DNA of 64,000 nt from Mycolicibacterium goodii (GTDB lineage: Bacteria > Actinomycetota > Actinomycetes > Mycobacteriales > Mycobacteriaceae): NCBI RefSeq assembly GCF_001187505.1, contig NZ_CP012150.1:5924048-5988047 (forward strand). The letters are read 5' to 3'. Made by a program: the position numbers and the translations under genes. The notes under the pieces are model-generated. The model ran no database searches and was not told the DNA's origin. It was given only the letters and a program-made list of their open reading frames with translations. This document shows, piece after piece, positions 38,397-47,959 of this stretch. The number at the start of each line of letters is the position of its first letter. The first letter of the stretch is position 1.

Positions 38397-39440
38397 CTAC
38401 CGGTCGATCAGCCGGATATCTTGCATGGCCGCGAGATCCTTTGCGCCGCTGCCGTGCAGGCAGATGCGCAGTTCGTCGATGAATCCCTGCAGCCAGTCCG
38501 CCACGGCCGCGGCCGAATCGATCGCGGCGGCCAGCAGCGGCCGCGCAACGGCGACGACGTCGGCGCCCAGCGCGATCGCCTTGGCCGCGTCCATCCCGGT
38601 GCGGATCCCGCCCGAGGCGACCAGCGGGATGCGCGGAAGCGACTGGCGCACTTCGACGATGGCGCGCGCCGTCGGGACTCCCCAATCCGCGAGATCCGGG
38701 TACCGCACCGAGCCGTACCGGACGAACTGCTCGACCCGCGACCACGATGTGCCGCCCGCACCGGCGACGTCGATGGCCGCGACCGGCACATCGTCGGCAC
38801 CGCCGGTCAGTTCGGCGACGGCCGCGGCGCCGATACCGTGGCCGACCTCCTTGAGGATCAGCGGATAGCCGATCGCCGGGCCGACTTCCCGAAGCCGATC
38901 GCCCGATCCGGCGAAATCGGTGTCCCCGTTGGCCTGTATCGCCTCCTGCAACGGGTTCGTGTGCACCGCGAGCGCGTCGGCACCCACCCGCCGCAGCGCC
39001 TCGGTGATCAGCGGTGCGTTGGCGTGGGTCAGCTGGGACAGCCCGATGTTGCCCACCAGCAACACATCCGGAGCCAGGTCACGCACCGCGAAACTGTCGG
39101 CGCGGTTGTCGGCCTGCTCACCCCGTCGCAGCATGATTCGTTGCGAACCGAGCATCATCCCGACACCGAGTTTCTGGGCGGCCGCGGCCAGGTTGCGGTT
39201 GATCGTGCCGGACAGCTCGGCCCCACCGGTCATCGCCCCGATCAACACGGGAGCGCGCAGCTGCACGCCGAGGAACCGCGTGGTCAGGTCGATCTCGGTC
39301 AGGTTGGTCTGGGTCAGCGCGTGGTACGGCAGCCGGTACCGTTCGAGTCCGGTGGACACGCTCTGGTGGTCGACGGCCTCGTTGAGGCAGACGTCGATGT
39401 GCCGCTGCTTGCGGGTCACCGCCTCCCGGTCAGCGGCCAC
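38397..39440 (-). CDS. fni: Type 2 isopentenyl-diphosphate isomerase
   Basis: FMN and NADPH-dependent enzyme that interconverts IPP and DMAPP, so it feeds prenyl and carotenoid synthesis. 347 residues with [79 protein letters not shown] and [15 protein letters not shown], the (beta/alpha)8 FMN-binding set. GTG at 39440. It is the first gene of a two-gene minus-strand operon with the GT1 gene. An 8-bp dyad (39542-39563) lies 101 nt upstream. Confidence 0.93.
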   Translation of the reverse strand: MAADREAVTRKQRHIDVCLNEAVDHQSVSTGLERYRLPYHALTQTNLTEIDLTTRFLGVQLRAPVLIGAMTGGAELSGTINRNLAAAAQKLGVGMMLGSQRIMLRRGEQADNRADSFAVRDLAPDVLLVGNIGLSQLTHANAPLITEALRRVGADALAVHTNPLQEAIQANGDTDFAGSGDRLREVGPAIGYPLILKEVGHGIGAAAVAELTGGADDVPVAAIDVAGAGGTSWSRVEQFVRYGSVRYPDLADWGVPTARAIVEVRQSLPRIPLVASGGIRTGMDAAKAIALGADVVAVARPLLAAAIDSAAAVADWLQGFIDELRICLHGSGAKDLAAMQDIRLIDR

Positions 39441-39541
39441 GCGCCACTCTCGATGCAGTCACTGCCATCCTCCCCCGGTGAGTGCGAGCGGTGGTCCGTA
39501 CGCAGGTGGACCTGAGCCGGTATACCCGTCTCAACGCGAAT

Positions 39542-39563
39542 TGACTCGACCGGGATCGAGTCA
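39542..39563. promoter_or_regulatory. Inverted repeat upstream of fni
   Basis: TGACTCGA-CCGGGA-TCGAGTCA is a perfect 8-bp dyad with a 6-nt spacer. It lies in the 231-bp gap between fni and the acyltransferase gene, about 100 nt from the fni start. I see no other structure in this gap. A regulator binding site is likely, but which regulator is unknown. Confidence 0.5.
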
Positions 39564-39671
39564 TTCCGCGGCACCGCGCGCTCACCGTGGCCGCTTCCGG
39601 ATGCGACGCGCTGGCCGATCTGATCCGCCGACGCGATTTGGCAACATCGGCGCCCGGGCCGCGCCGGAAAA

Positions 39672-40412
39672 CTAGTTGCTCGCGGCCTTCTTGCGTTCGA
39701 TGTCGGCGAGCGCGGCGGCGAGTTCGGCACGCTCGGCCGCCGACGTCTCCCACGCGAGCTTGCGGTTCTTGACCACCTTGGCGGGCGCGCCGACCGCGAT
39801 GGAGAAATCCGGGATCTCACCCTTGACCACGGCGTGCGCGCCCAAGACGCATCCGCGACCGATCAGGGTGTTGCGCAGGACGGTGACCTTGGCCGCGATC
39901 CAGGTGTCCGGTCCGATGCGCACCGGGCCCTTGATGATGCCCTGATCCTTGATCGGGACGTTGACGTCGTCCATCTTGTGGTCGAAGTCGCAGACGTAGC
40001 ACCAGTCGGCCATCAGCACCGAATCTCCCAGCTCGATGTCGAGATAGGTGTTGATGACGTTGTCGCGGCCCAGCACCACCTTGTCGCCGATGCGCAGCGA
40101 ACCCTCGTGGCAGCGGATGGTGTTCTTGTCACCGATGTGCACCCAGCGGCCGATCTCCATCTGCGCGAGTTCGGGCGTGCACTGGATCTCGACGCCCTTG
40201 CCCAGGAACACCATGCCGCGGGTGATGATGTGCGGATTGGCCAGCTTGAACTTGAGCAGGCGCCAGTACCGCACCAGGTACCAGGGTGTGAAGGCCCGGT
40301 TGGCGATGACCCATTTGAGCGACGCCATGGTGAGGAAGTCGGCTTGACGCGGATCGCGCAGACGTGACCCCCGCCACCGCTTGTGAATCGGTGCGCCCCA
40401 CATCGTCGTCAT
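39672..40412 (-). CDS. Hexapeptide-repeat acyltransferase of the MGLP cluster (Rv3034c-like)
   Basis: A 246-residue left-handed parallel beta-helix acetyltransferase. Isoleucine-patch repeats run from VHIGDKNTIRCHEGSLRIGD through RIGPDTWIAAKVTVLRNTLI to GCVLGAHAVVKGEIPDFSIA, ending GAPAKVVKNRK (typical coil cap). In M. tuberculosis Rv3034c is part of the MGLP gene set and is proposed to add short acyl groups. Start ATG 40412 (MTTMWGAPIHKRW) has TAGGCT eight nt upstream, consistent with a leaderless transcript. It is divergent from the PQQ-repeat lipoprotein gene. Confidence 0.87.
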   Translation of the reverse strand: MTTMWGAPIHKRWRGSRLRDPRQADFLTMASLKWVIANRAFTPWYLVRYWRLLKFKLANPHIITRGMVFLGKGVEIQCTPELAQMEIGRWVHIGDKNTIRCHEGSLRIGDKVVLGRDNVINTYLDIELGDSVLMADWCYVCDFDHKMDDVNVPIKDQGIIKGPVRIGPDTWIAAKVTVLRNTLIGRGCVLGAHAVVKGEIPDFSIAVGAPAKVVKNRKLAWETSAAERAELAAALADIERKKAASN

Positions 40413-40508
40413 GGCCGGAAAGCCTACGCGAGGGTTACCAGGGCGTCGGGTTACCCTCACGTGGTCCACAACTCAAAGACCCGTCCGGTTTCTCGACGAA
40501 AGGACACC

Positions 40509-41792
40509 GTGTTCCGGCGATACCTGGCGCTGACGGTGGCTGCGCTGCTCACGGGCCTTCTCGCCGGTTGTGAGAACACCGATTCCTGGGTCGACGCCCA
40601 CCCGTCCGACGGTTGGTCCGCGCAGTACGCCGACTCCGCCAACAGCAGCTACAAGAGTTCACCCGGCGCCCAGGCGCTGCGCCCGGAATGGAGCCGCTCG
40701 GCCAAGGGCGACATCGGCGCTCAGGTCGCGCTGGGTTCGGCCGGGTATCTCGCGGTCAACGCCCAGAGCGCGGGCGGATGCTCGCTGATGGTGTGGGAGG
40801 CCGACAACAACGGCCGCCAACGCTGGTGCACCCGCCTGGTGCAGGGCGGCGGCTGGTCGGGCCCGCTGTTCGACGGCTTCGACAACGTCTACGTCGGCCA
40901 GCCCGGCGCGATGCTGTCCTTTCCTCCCACCCAGTGGATCCGCTGGCGCAAGCCGGTGATCGGGATGCCGACCACCCCGCGGATCCTGGCCCACGGTCAG
41001 CTGCTGGTGGTCACGCACCTGGGTCAGGTGCTGGTGTTCGACTCCCACCGCGGCACCGTCGAGGGCACCCCGATGGATCTCGTGTCCGGCGTCGACCCGA
41101 CCGATTCCGAGCGCGGTCTCGGGGACTGCCAGCTGGCCCGGTCGCGGTGCCCGGTGGCCGCGGCGCCCGCGTTCTCCCCCGCCACCAACATCGTGGTGCT
41201 GAGCCTGTGGCAGCCGGGAGCCGAAGCTCCGGTGCTGGTCGGCCTCAATTACCGGCCCGGGCAGAAGCCGTTGCTGACGCAGGCGTGGACCAGTGACGCC
41301 GCCGGCCGCGGCCCGTTGGCCAGCCCGGTGCTGTCGGCGGACGGCAAGACGATCTACGTCAGCGGTCGCGACGAACAACTGTGGGCGCTGAACTCCGCCG
41401 ACGGATCCGCCAAATGGTCGGTGCCGTTGCACTATCTCGCCCAGACTCCGCCCTCGGTGTCGCCGGACGGGCTGATCGTGGCGGGCGGCGGGCCCGACGC
41501 CAAGCTGACCGCGGTGCGCGATGCCGGTGACCACGGCGAGGTCGTGTGGACCCGCGACGACGTCGACCCGCTGTCCACGTCGAGCCGTTCCGGAGACGTC
41601 GGGTACACCGTCGCCCGGGAGGGCGGCCACGGTCAGGCGCTGCTGGTGTTCGACGTCGGCGACGGACGCACCCTGCAGACCCACCCGCTGCCCGAGGCCA
41701 CCGGCTGGCCCGTCGGGGTGTCCATCGGCCACGACGGCCGCGTGGTCACCGCGACGAGCGACGGGCAGGTGTATGGCTTTGCACCCGCCTGA
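40509..41792 (+). CDS. Lipoprotein with PQQ-like beta-propeller (Rv3035-like)
   Basis: A 427-residue secreted lipoprotein. Signal peptide FRRYLALTVAALLTGLLAGC with the lipidated Cys at about residue 21. The mature part is an eight-bladed PQQ/BamB-like propeller (ADNNGRQRWCTRL, QLLVVTHLGQVLVFDSHRG, KTIYVSGRDEQLWALNSADG). Rv3035 lies in the MGLP neighbourhood; its role is unknown. GTG at 40509 has AAAGGA 6 nt upstream and gives the signal peptide at once; longer in-frame starts would put 42 residues in front of it. Confidence 0.88.
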   Translation: MFRRYLALTVAALLTGLLAGCENTDSWVDAHPSDGWSAQYADSANSSYKSSPGAQALRPEWSRSAKGDIGAQVALGSAGYLAVNAQSAGGCSLMVWEADNNGRQRWCTRLVQGGGWSGPLFDGFDNVYVGQPGAMLSFPPTQWIRWRKPVIGMPTTPRILAHGQLLVVTHLGQVLVFDSHRGTVEGTPMDLVSGVDPTDSERGLGDCQLARSRCPVAAAPAFSPATNIVVLSLWQPGAEAPVLVGLNYRPGQKPLLTQAWTSDAAGRGPLASPVLSADGKTIYVSGRDEQLWALNSADGSAKWSVPLHYLAQTPPSVSPDGLIVAGGGPDAKLTAVRDAGDHGEVVWTRDDVDPLSTSSRSGDVGYTVAREGGHGQALLVFDVGDGRTLQTHPLPEATGWPVGVSIGHDGRVVTATSDGQVYGFAPA

Positions 41793-41898
41793 CCGGAAGA
41801 TTTACAGCGAATTGACACGTTCTCCACAGAAAGCGGTCGGTTTCATGTGAGGATTCGGCGCGGCAATACTGCACTCATATGGGGGAAGGCAATCATCC

Positions 41899-43443
41899 GT
41901 GTCGGAATTTCTCGACATCATCAACAGCTACGTGTGGAGTAGCGCGCTCGTCTACCTGTGTCTCGCCGCGGGCGTGTACTTCAGCATCCGCACCAGGTTT
42001 CTGCAGGTGCGGCAGATCCCGGAGATGATCCGGCTGATGCTCAAAGGCGAGAAGTCACCGTCTGGGGTCTCGTCGTTCCAGGCGCTGACCATGTCGCTGG
42101 CAGGCCGCGTCGGCACCGGCAACATCGCAGGTGTCGCCACCGCGATCGCGTTCGGCGGTCCGGGCGCCATGTTCTGGATGTGGGCCGTGGCGTTCCTCGG
42201 CGCATCGACGTCGTTCGTGGAATGCACGCTGGGCCAGATCTACAAGACCCGCGACCAGCTGACCGGTGAGTACCGCGGCGGGCCCGCTTACTACTTCAGC
42301 CGCGCACTCGCACACACCCGCGCGGCGGGCTTCTTCAAGGTGTACGGGTTGCTCTTCGCGGCCGTCACGGTGCTGGCCTGCGGTCTGCTGCTGCCCAGTG
42401 TGCAGTCGAACTCGATGGCCGCTTCGATGCACTCGGCGTGGGGTTTCTCCACGTGGTGGGTCGGCGTCGGCATCGTGATCGTGCTCGCCTTCGTGATCAT
42501 CGGCGGTGTCAAGCGCATCGCGGCCTTCGCGTCGATCGTGGTGCCGTTCATGGCGATCGTCTACATCGTGCTGGCCCTGATCATCGTGGTGGCGAACGCC
42601 GGTGCGGTTCCCGAGGTGCTGCGGCTGATCTTCGCGAGCGCATTCGGTCTGGATTCGGCGTTCGGCGCGATCATCGGCTCGGCCGTGATGTGGGGCGTCA
42701 AGCGCGGCATCTACTCCAACGAGGCCGGCCAGGGCACGGGTCCGCACGCCGCCGCCGCGGCCGAGGTCACCCATCCCGCCAAGCAGGGTCTGGTGCAGGC
42801 GTTCGCGGTGTACGTCGACACCCTGTTCGTCTGCTCGGCCACCGGCTTCCTGATCCTGTCCACGGGCGCCTACCGGGTGTTCGAAGGCGAGAGCGAGACC
42901 GGCGCGGTGCTGGCCGAGGGCGGCACGTTGCCGTCCGACGTCGAGGTGGGGCCGGCGTTCGCACAGGTCGGTTTCGACACGCTGTGGAGCGGTGCCGGGG
43001 CGTCGTTCGTCGCGGTGTCGCTGGCGTTCTTCGCGTTCACCACGATCGTGGCGTACTACTACATGGCCGAGACGAACCTGCGCTTCCTGCTGGGGAAGTC
43101 GGCGACCATCCCGGTCCCGATGATCCGCGGCACGGTCGGTTCCAACGCCACGATCCTGCTGCAGGCCCTGATCCTGGTGTCGGTGGTGACCGGTGCGATC
43201 TCGACGGCGACGGACGCCTGGACGCTCGGCGACATCGGCGTCGGATTGATGGCCTGGCTCAACATCCTGGGCATCTTCATCCTGCAACGGCCCGCGCTCG
43301 CGGCCCTGCGGGACTACGAGAAGCAGCAGAAGGCGGGTATCGACCCCGTCTACGACCCGATCGAACTAGGCGTCGTGGGTGCGACGTTCTGGGAAACCTA
43401 CAAACCCTCGGGCGAGCACGAGCGGACCACGACATCCGCGTGA
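41899..43443 (+). CDS. Sodium:alanine/glycine symporter (AGCS family)
   Basis: A 514-residue secondary transporter with about 11 transmembrane helices. It starts GTG at 41899 and shows the AGCS marks SLAGRVGTGNIAGVATAIAF, FGGPGAMFWMWAVAFLGAST and AVMWGVKRGIYSNEAGQGTG followed by PHAAAAA. Substrates in the family are small neutral amino acids taken up with Na+ or H+. This gene interrupts the MGLP order between the Rv3035- and Rv3036c-like genes. A TTGACA at 41812-41817 lies upstream but has no matching -10. Confidence 0.92.
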   Translation: MSEFLDIINSYVWSSALVYLCLAAGVYFSIRTRFLQVRQIPEMIRLMLKGEKSPSGVSSFQALTMSLAGRVGTGNIAGVATAIAFGGPGAMFWMWAVAFLGASTSFVECTLGQIYKTRDQLTGEYRGGPAYYFSRALAHTRAAGFFKVYGLLFAAVTVLACGLLLPSVQSNSMAASMHSAWGFSTWWVGVGIVIVLAFVIIGGVKRIAAFASIVVPFMAIVYIVLALIIVVANAGAVPEVLRLIFASAFGLDSAFGAIIGSAVMWGVKRGIYSNEAGQGTGPHAAAAAEVTHPAKQGLVQAFAVYVDTLFVCSATGFLILSTGAYRVFEGESETGAVLAEGGTLPSDVEVGPAFAQVGFDTLWSGAGASFVAVSLAFFAFTTIVAYYYMAETNLRFLLGKSATIPVPMIRGTVGSNATILLQALILVSVVTGAISTATDAWTLGDIGVGLMAWLNILGIFILQRPALAALRDYEKQQKAGIDPVYDPIELGVVGATFWETYKPSGEHERTTTSA

Positions 43444-43484
43444 CCGGCTGATCGGCAGGCTTATCGGCGGTGGTGCCTCGGCGG

Positions 43485-44174
43485 CTATGCCAGCAGGGGC
43501 GCCACCGCTGACCGCGGCACCTCGGCCTGCAGCGCTCCGGCCGAATCGGCCACCAACGCGCCGCGGTCGAAGAAGAAGATCACCGAATCGTCGGTGAGGG
43601 CGAAGTTCTGGTAGTGCGTGGGATCTGTGCCCGCGGACTGCGATATCGAGTGGACGATCCCCGACTGCATCTCCAGTTGCCGTTGCACGATCGGGAAGAT
43701 CACGTCCAGCGGCCTGCTGCCGGGCTTGAACAAGGTGTCGAAGGTGATGGGCGCCCGCTTCACCAGGTCGTAGTTGAAGGCCTTGTACCAGGTCTCGGGT
43801 TGAGCGCCGCCGACGTCCTGGAACACCTCGAGCACCAGGCTCTGGGTGTGCGGCGGCACGCCGGAGGAGTATGAGGTTCCCCTGGCGTCCAGAACGTACG
43901 GCTGATCACGCGAGCCCGGCATGTCCGAGACGTTGATGAACCCGTCGCGGGTCTGGCTCAGGTATCCGATCACGGCCTGCTGGTCGGGGTAGGTGGTCGA
44001 GAAGGTGTAGTCCAGGGTGTAGGTCGCGTTGGCGGTGTGCACCTGGCACACCTGATCGGCGTCGACGGTGCCGCCGAGCTCGCCGCATGTGGACTGGGCG
44101 GCTGCCTGCGGCGCGGTCACCCCACCGATCAGCACGCCGGCCGCCAACACCCCCAACACAGTGGAAATTCGCAT
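43485..44174 (-). CDS. Secreted protein of the MPT64/TB22.2 family (Rv3036c-like)
   Basis: A 229-residue exported protein. A signal peptide at residues 1-26 (MRISTVLGVLAAGVLIGGVT then APQAAAQ) has a likely cleavage after AQS/AAQ. The mature part starts STCGELGGTVDADQVCQV with two Cys, probably a disulfide, and continues in a DUF3298-like beta-sandwich. Related proteins are MPT64 and RsiV-like modules; the function is not known. ATG at 44174. Confidence 0.87.
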   Translation of the reverse strand: MRISTVLGVLAAGVLIGGVTAPQAAAQSTCGELGGTVDADQVCQVHTANATYTLDYTFSTTYPDQQAVIGYLSQTRDGFINVSDMPGSRDQPYVLDARGTSYSSGVPPHTQSLVLEVFQDVGGAQPETWYKAFNYDLVKRAPITFDTLFKPGSRPLDVIFPIVQRQLEMQSGIVHSISQSAGTDPTHYQNFALTDDSVIFFFDRGALVADSAGALQAEVPRSAVAPLLA

Positions 44175-44246
44175 CGTCAGTCGTCCTCCCGGGCGATCAA
44201 CCAAACGCCGACCGCGCCGGCATTTCGATTCAAGCGTACTGGCGGG

Positions 44247-45410
44247 TTATCGCGTGGGACGGCAAATGTAAGCCGTCGCCCGGCTCGCCTGTCCCGATCC
44301 CAGCCGCGTGATGACCACCGTGAGCTGCTCGGATCCGCGCAGCCGTAACCGCGTTCGCAGTACGTCGGGATCCACATTGACCCCGCGGACGAGTATCTCT
44401 ACCGCACCGGCTGACCGCGCCGCAAGTGCCGCCCGCAAACGCCGTTCGTGGTAGCCGAGTTCCTCGAGCACCTCGAAACCGCGGATTCCCTCGGGCAGCC
44501 GATCACCGGACAGGTAGGCGATGTCGGGGTCGAGTTGCCACAACCCGTGCCGGGCCGCGTAATGACGCACCAGGCCGGCCCGCACGACGGCTCCGTCCGG
44601 GTCGACGATCCAGTGCCCGGCCGGTGCGACAACGCAGTCGTCGGGTTCGGCGTCGGTGATCTGCTCGCCGCGGTCGAGCATCGTGGCCCGCCTGCGCACG
44701 CCGTCACCGGCGAGTCCGGCCGACCACAGGCACGCCTCCCGCACTCCCCCGCCCACCGAGGTCACCTCGATCTCACCGGCGAATCCCATCCGTTCGGCCT
44801 CGGCGAAATCGATTCCGGGAGCGCACTTCACGACGAAGTCGCGGTCCCGATACACGTCGAACACGGCGTCCAGCGCCGGGGTGTAGGCCCGCGGATCGAA
44901 TCGGCGCCTGCCGCCCTGACGGCGGGCGGGGTCCAGGATGACGACAGCGTCGCGGGTGATGGGCCGCAGCGCGTCGGCACGGCACACCTCGACGTCGGGT
45001 ACGTTGCCCGCCGCCATCGCCACCCGCACCGGGTCGAGATCGCTGCCGAGCACCAGCGCGGCCGAATCCTTGAGCGCCGCAAGCTCACTGCCGATCGAGC
45101 AGGTGGCGTCGTGCACCCGCGCACCGGCCAGGCGTTCGGCCCGGTGCACGGCCACCGCAGCGGCGGTGGCCTGCTGCAGCGCTTCGTCGGTGAACAGCCA
45201 GCCCGACGGGTCGGCGAACTTGGTCGCCGCCCGCCGCCGCAGCTGCACCGTCTCGGCGAGCACCGCCGCCCGATCACCGAAAATCGTTCGCAGCGTTGCG
45301 ATGTCGTTGATCAGACGGGCGCCCGAGAGGGCCAGTCCCCCGGCCTCGGCGAGCGCCTGCCTGCCGGCCTCCGAGCGCAGATACGCGACGTCGTCGACCG
45401 TGAAGGTCAC
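44247..45410 (-). CDS. SAM-dependent methyltransferase with THUMP-like C-terminus (Rv3037c-like)
   Basis: A 387-residue protein. N-terminal helical region (TFTVDDVAYLRSEAGRQALA) and class I methyltransferase core with VHDATCSIGSELAAL (motif I), VLGSDLDPVRVAMAA, and VVILDPARRQGGRRRFDP (N/DPPF-like position). The C-terminal part resembles the THUMP-like domain of RNA methyltransferases (LLRTRLRLRGSEQLTVVITR). Rv3037c is counted in the MGLP cluster, but the domain layout points as well to RNA modification. GTG 45410 lies 8 nt after the upstream stop. Confidence 0.82.
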   Translation of the reverse strand: MTFTVDDVAYLRSEAGRQALAEAGGLALSGARLINDIATLRTIFGDRAAVLAETVQLRRRAATKFADPSGWLFTDEALQQATAAAVAVHRAERLAGARVHDATCSIGSELAALKDSAALVLGSDLDPVRVAMAAGNVPDVEVCRADALRPITRDAVVILDPARRQGGRRRFDPRAYTPALDAVFDVYRDRDFVVKCAPGIDFAEAERMGFAGEIEVTSVGGGVREACLWSAGLAGDGVRRRATMLDRGEQITDAEPDDCVVAPAGHWIVDPDGAVVRAGLVRHYAARHGLWQLDPDIAYLSGDRLPEGIRGFEVLEELGYHERRLRAALAARSAGAVEILVRGVNVDPDVLRTRLRLRGSEQLTVVITRLGSGQASRATAYICRPTR

Positions 45411-45418
45411 CCCGCCGC

Positions 45419-46399
45419 TCAGGACGGTTTGACCCCGGTGACCATGACGTTGTAGAACCAGCCCTTCGGCACGACCTTGCGCCAGACGTTGGCGTCCACC
45501 CAGCTCAGCGTCGTCCAGCTGTTGAACGCGAACTTTGCCCAGCCCCAACCCAGCCGACCGGCAGGCACCGCGGCCTCGAACGTGCGGACCGGCCAGCCCA
45601 GCATCGCGGCGGTGAACTCTTCGCTGGCGGTGCGTACCTCGACCGCGCCGGCGTTGGTGGCCATGCGCTCCAGGTCCGCCGGATCGAATGTGTGCAGGTC
45701 CACCACGGCCTCGAGGGCGGCCGCACGTGAGGATTCGTCGAGTTCCTCCTGAGGCCGCCGCCAGCCGCTCAAGAACGGCAGCTTGGTCAGGTTGGTGGTG
45801 GCGTGCCAGGTCAGGGTGGACAGCTCGCGGGCGTACCGGTTGCCGACCGTGGTGGGTTCACCGGCGAACACGAACCGGCCGCCCGGCTTGAGGATGCGCA
45901 CGACCTCACGCAGCGACAGCTCGACGTCGGGGATGTGGTGCAGCACGGCGTGCCCGACGACGAGGTCGAACGTGTTGTCCTCGTAGGGAATGCCTTCGGC
46001 GTCGGCGACGCGGCCGTCGATGTCCAGGCCCAGTGACCGGCCGTTGCGGGTGGCCACCTTGACCATGCCCGGTGACAGGTCGGTCACCGAGCCGCGCCGC
46101 GCCACGCCGGACTGGATGAGGTTGAGCAGGAAGAAGCCGGTGCCGCAACCCAGTTCGAGAGCACGGTCATAGGGCAGCTTGCGCTGCTCTTCCTCGGGCA
46201 CGATCGCGTCGAACCGGCCGCGCGCGTAGTCGATGCAGCGCTGGTCGTAGGAGATCGACCACTTCTCGTCGTAGGTCTCGGCCTCCCAGTCGTGGTAGAG
46301 GACCTGGGCCAGCTTGGTGTCGCGCATCGCGGCCTCGACCTCCTCGGCCGTCGCGTGCGGGTTCGGAGCCGGGTCGGCGGCGTCCCTGATTTCCGTCAT
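45419..46399 (-). CDS. Class I methyltransferase (Rv3038c-like)
   Basis: A 326-residue protein, the usual length of Rv3038c. It begins MTEIRDAADPAPNP, followed by VLYHDWEAETYDEKWSISYD, SAM motif I ALELGCGTGFFLLNLI, FDLVVGHAVLHHIPDVELSL and EVVRILKPGGRFVFAGEP. Substrate unknown. It lies 8 nt upstream of the Rv3037c-like methyltransferase and 34 nt downstream of echA17, so a single transcript is probable. Confidence 0.85.
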   Translation of the reverse strand: MTEIRDAADPAPNPHATAEEVEAAMRDTKLAQVLYHDWEAETYDEKWSISYDQRCIDYARGRFDAIVPEEEQRKLPYDRALELGCGTGFFLLNLIQSGVARRGSVTDLSPGMVKVATRNGRSLGLDIDGRVADAEGIPYEDNTFDLVVGHAVLHHIPDVELSLREVVRILKPGGRFVFAGEPTTVGNRYARELSTLTWHATTNLTKLPFLSGWRRPQEELDESSRAAALEAVVDLHTFDPADLERMATNAGAVEVRTASEEFTAAMLGWPVRTFEAAVPAGRLGWGWAKFAFNSWTTLSWVDANVWRKVVPKGWFYNVMVTGVKPS

Positions 46400-46433
46400 G
46401 AAGGGCAGCCTAATGGCCGCTCCGGCGTCGGGG

Positions 46434-47141
46434 TCAGGGCCGGTCCACCATCCGATCGGTCGGGCGGCCGACCGACCTGTTGCCCGACCGGGTGACGGCG
46501 GCCTTCGCAGCGGCCAGAACGTCGACCGGATGCTCGGCAAAGCGGCGCGTCCACGCCAACGCGGCGTCGTAGACGTGGTCGGGGGCGACCATCTCGTCGA
46601 CCAGGCCGAGTGCGAGAGCCTCCTCGGCGCCCACGAACCGCCCGCTGTACACGAGTTCCTTGGCCCTGCTCTCGCCGATCGTGCCCGCGAGCCGGATTCC
46701 TCCGCCGCCGCGGGGTGCGAGCCCCGCCAGGATCTCGGTGGCACCGAATTTGGCGTTGTCGCCGCTCACCCGCCAGTCCGCCGCCAGCGCCAGGTTCATC
46801 CCGCTGCCCAGTGCGTAGCCGGTGACGGCCGCCACCGTGGGTTTGGGGATCCCGGCCACCGCCTCGATGCAGCGCTGCAGCGCGTGGTCGGCCGCCGCGG
46901 TCTCCTCGGCGTCGAGGGTGCGCAGTTCGGGAACGTCGTCGCCCGCGCAGAAGATCTCGTGGCCGCCGTAGAGGATCACCGCGGCCACGTCGGCGCGTTC
47001 GGCGAGTTCGTTCGCGGCGATGGAGATCTCGCGGTACATCTGCCGGGTCAACGCGTTCGTCGGCGGCCGCGACAGCAGCAGGGTCGCCACCCCGGTCTGC
47101 TCGGGGGCGGAACCGAGGATCACCTTGACGAACTCGTTCAT
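46434..47141 (-). CDS. echA17: Enoyl-CoA hydratase EchA17-like
   Basis: A 235-residue crotonase-fold protein that would hydrate enoyl-CoA in beta-oxidation. [19 protein letters not shown] at the N-terminus, the first oxyanion loop [13 protein letters not shown], the second [17 protein letters not shown] and [20 protein letters not shown] near the active site. It is a little shorter than the M. tuberculosis EchA17 (about 254). Its ATG overlaps the Nudix stop (ATGA at 47138-47141). Confidence 0.88.
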   Translation of the reverse strand: MNEFVKVILGSAPEQTGVATLLLSRPPTNALTRQMYREISIAANELAERADVAAVILYGGHEIFCAGDDVPELRTLDAEETAAADHALQRCIEAVAGIPKPTVAAVTGYALGSGMNLALAADWRVSGDNAKFGATEILAGLAPRGGGGIRLAGTIGESRAKELVYSGRFVGAEEALALGLVDEMVAPDHVYDAALAWTRRFAEHPVDVLAAAKAAVTRSGNRSVGRPTDRMVDRP

Positions 47142-47959
47142 CGGCCCGGCGATCGATGGTTGCGGGCGGCGTTGTAGCGCTCGCTGTCGAAGTACTCGAT
47201 CTCCCAGTTGTTGCCCTCGGTCGACAGGCTCGGTTCGATGGTCACGATCATGCGTTCCACGGCCAGCACCTCGGCGACCGTGTGGCCGTTGAGCGAGTCG
47301 AGCTGGGTCCACGTGGGGGGCAGCAGGAAGGTGTGGCCGGCCTCGAAGTCGTCGAGCCCGGCCTGGGGCGTGCACCAGAACGCCCGGTCGGTCTCGGTGT
47401 TCTCGCCGTCGGCGCGCTGCCCCTCCGGCAGGGCCGCGACGAAGAAATAGGTGTCGTAGCGACGGGTGCGCTCCTCCTTCGGCGTCACCCAGTTGGCCCA
47501 TGGCCGCAGCAGGTCGGCGCGCAGCACCAGCTTCTCGTCACGCAGGAAGTCGGCGAACGACAGCGAGTGGTTGGCCAGGGCCGCGCGCGCATCGCCGTAC
47601 ACCGACGCATCGGCGACGATGCCGGGGTCACCGGACCCGTTCTGCGGGCCGGCGAACAGCACACCGGACTCCTCGAACGTCTCGCGTGCCGCGGCGCACA
47701 CGAGCGCCTCGGCCAGTCCCTCGTCGACATTCAGTCGCCGGGCCCACCAGGCCGGCTCGGGGCCGAACCATGCGATCTCGGCGTTGCGGTCGCGGTCGTC
47801 GACGCCGCCTCCCGGGAACACCATCACCCCGGCGACGAACTCCATCGCGGCGTGCCTGCGCATCAGGAACACCTCGAGATCCGTGTGCCCGTCCCGGTGC
47901 ACGTCACGGATCAACATCACCGTCGCCGCGGGCCGCGGCACCAGCGGGTCGTCAGTCAT
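47138..47959 (-). CDS. Nudix hydrolase (Rv3040c-like)
   Basis: A 273-residue protein with a Nudix box: the glycine-rich [16 protein letters not shown] and the metal-binding [16 protein letters not shown] (RExxEExG). It has long N- and C-terminal extensions and lacks a CoA motif, so the substrate (nucleotide, ADP-ribose, CoA derivative) is open. The ATG at 47959 overlaps the end of the ABC ATPase gene by 8 nt. Coupled to echA17 downstream. Confidence 0.86.
   Translation of the reverse strand: MTDDPLVPRPAATVMLIRDVHRDGHTDLEVFLMRRHAAMEFVAGVMVFPGGGVDDRDRNAEIAWFGPEPAWWARRLNVDEGLAEALVCAAARETFEESGVLFAGPQNGSGDPGIVADASVYGDARAALANHSLSFADFLRDEKLVLRADLLRPWANWVTPKEERTRRYDTYFFVAALPEGQRADGENTETDRAFWCTPQAGLDDFEAGHTFLLPPTWTQLDSLNGHTVAEVLAVERMIVTIEPSLSTEGNNWEIEYFDSERYNAARNHRSPGR

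Noticed and set aside
41812..41817. TTGACA upstream of the AGCS symporter
   Set aside because: No -10-like hexamer at 16-19 nt, so I do not call a promoter.
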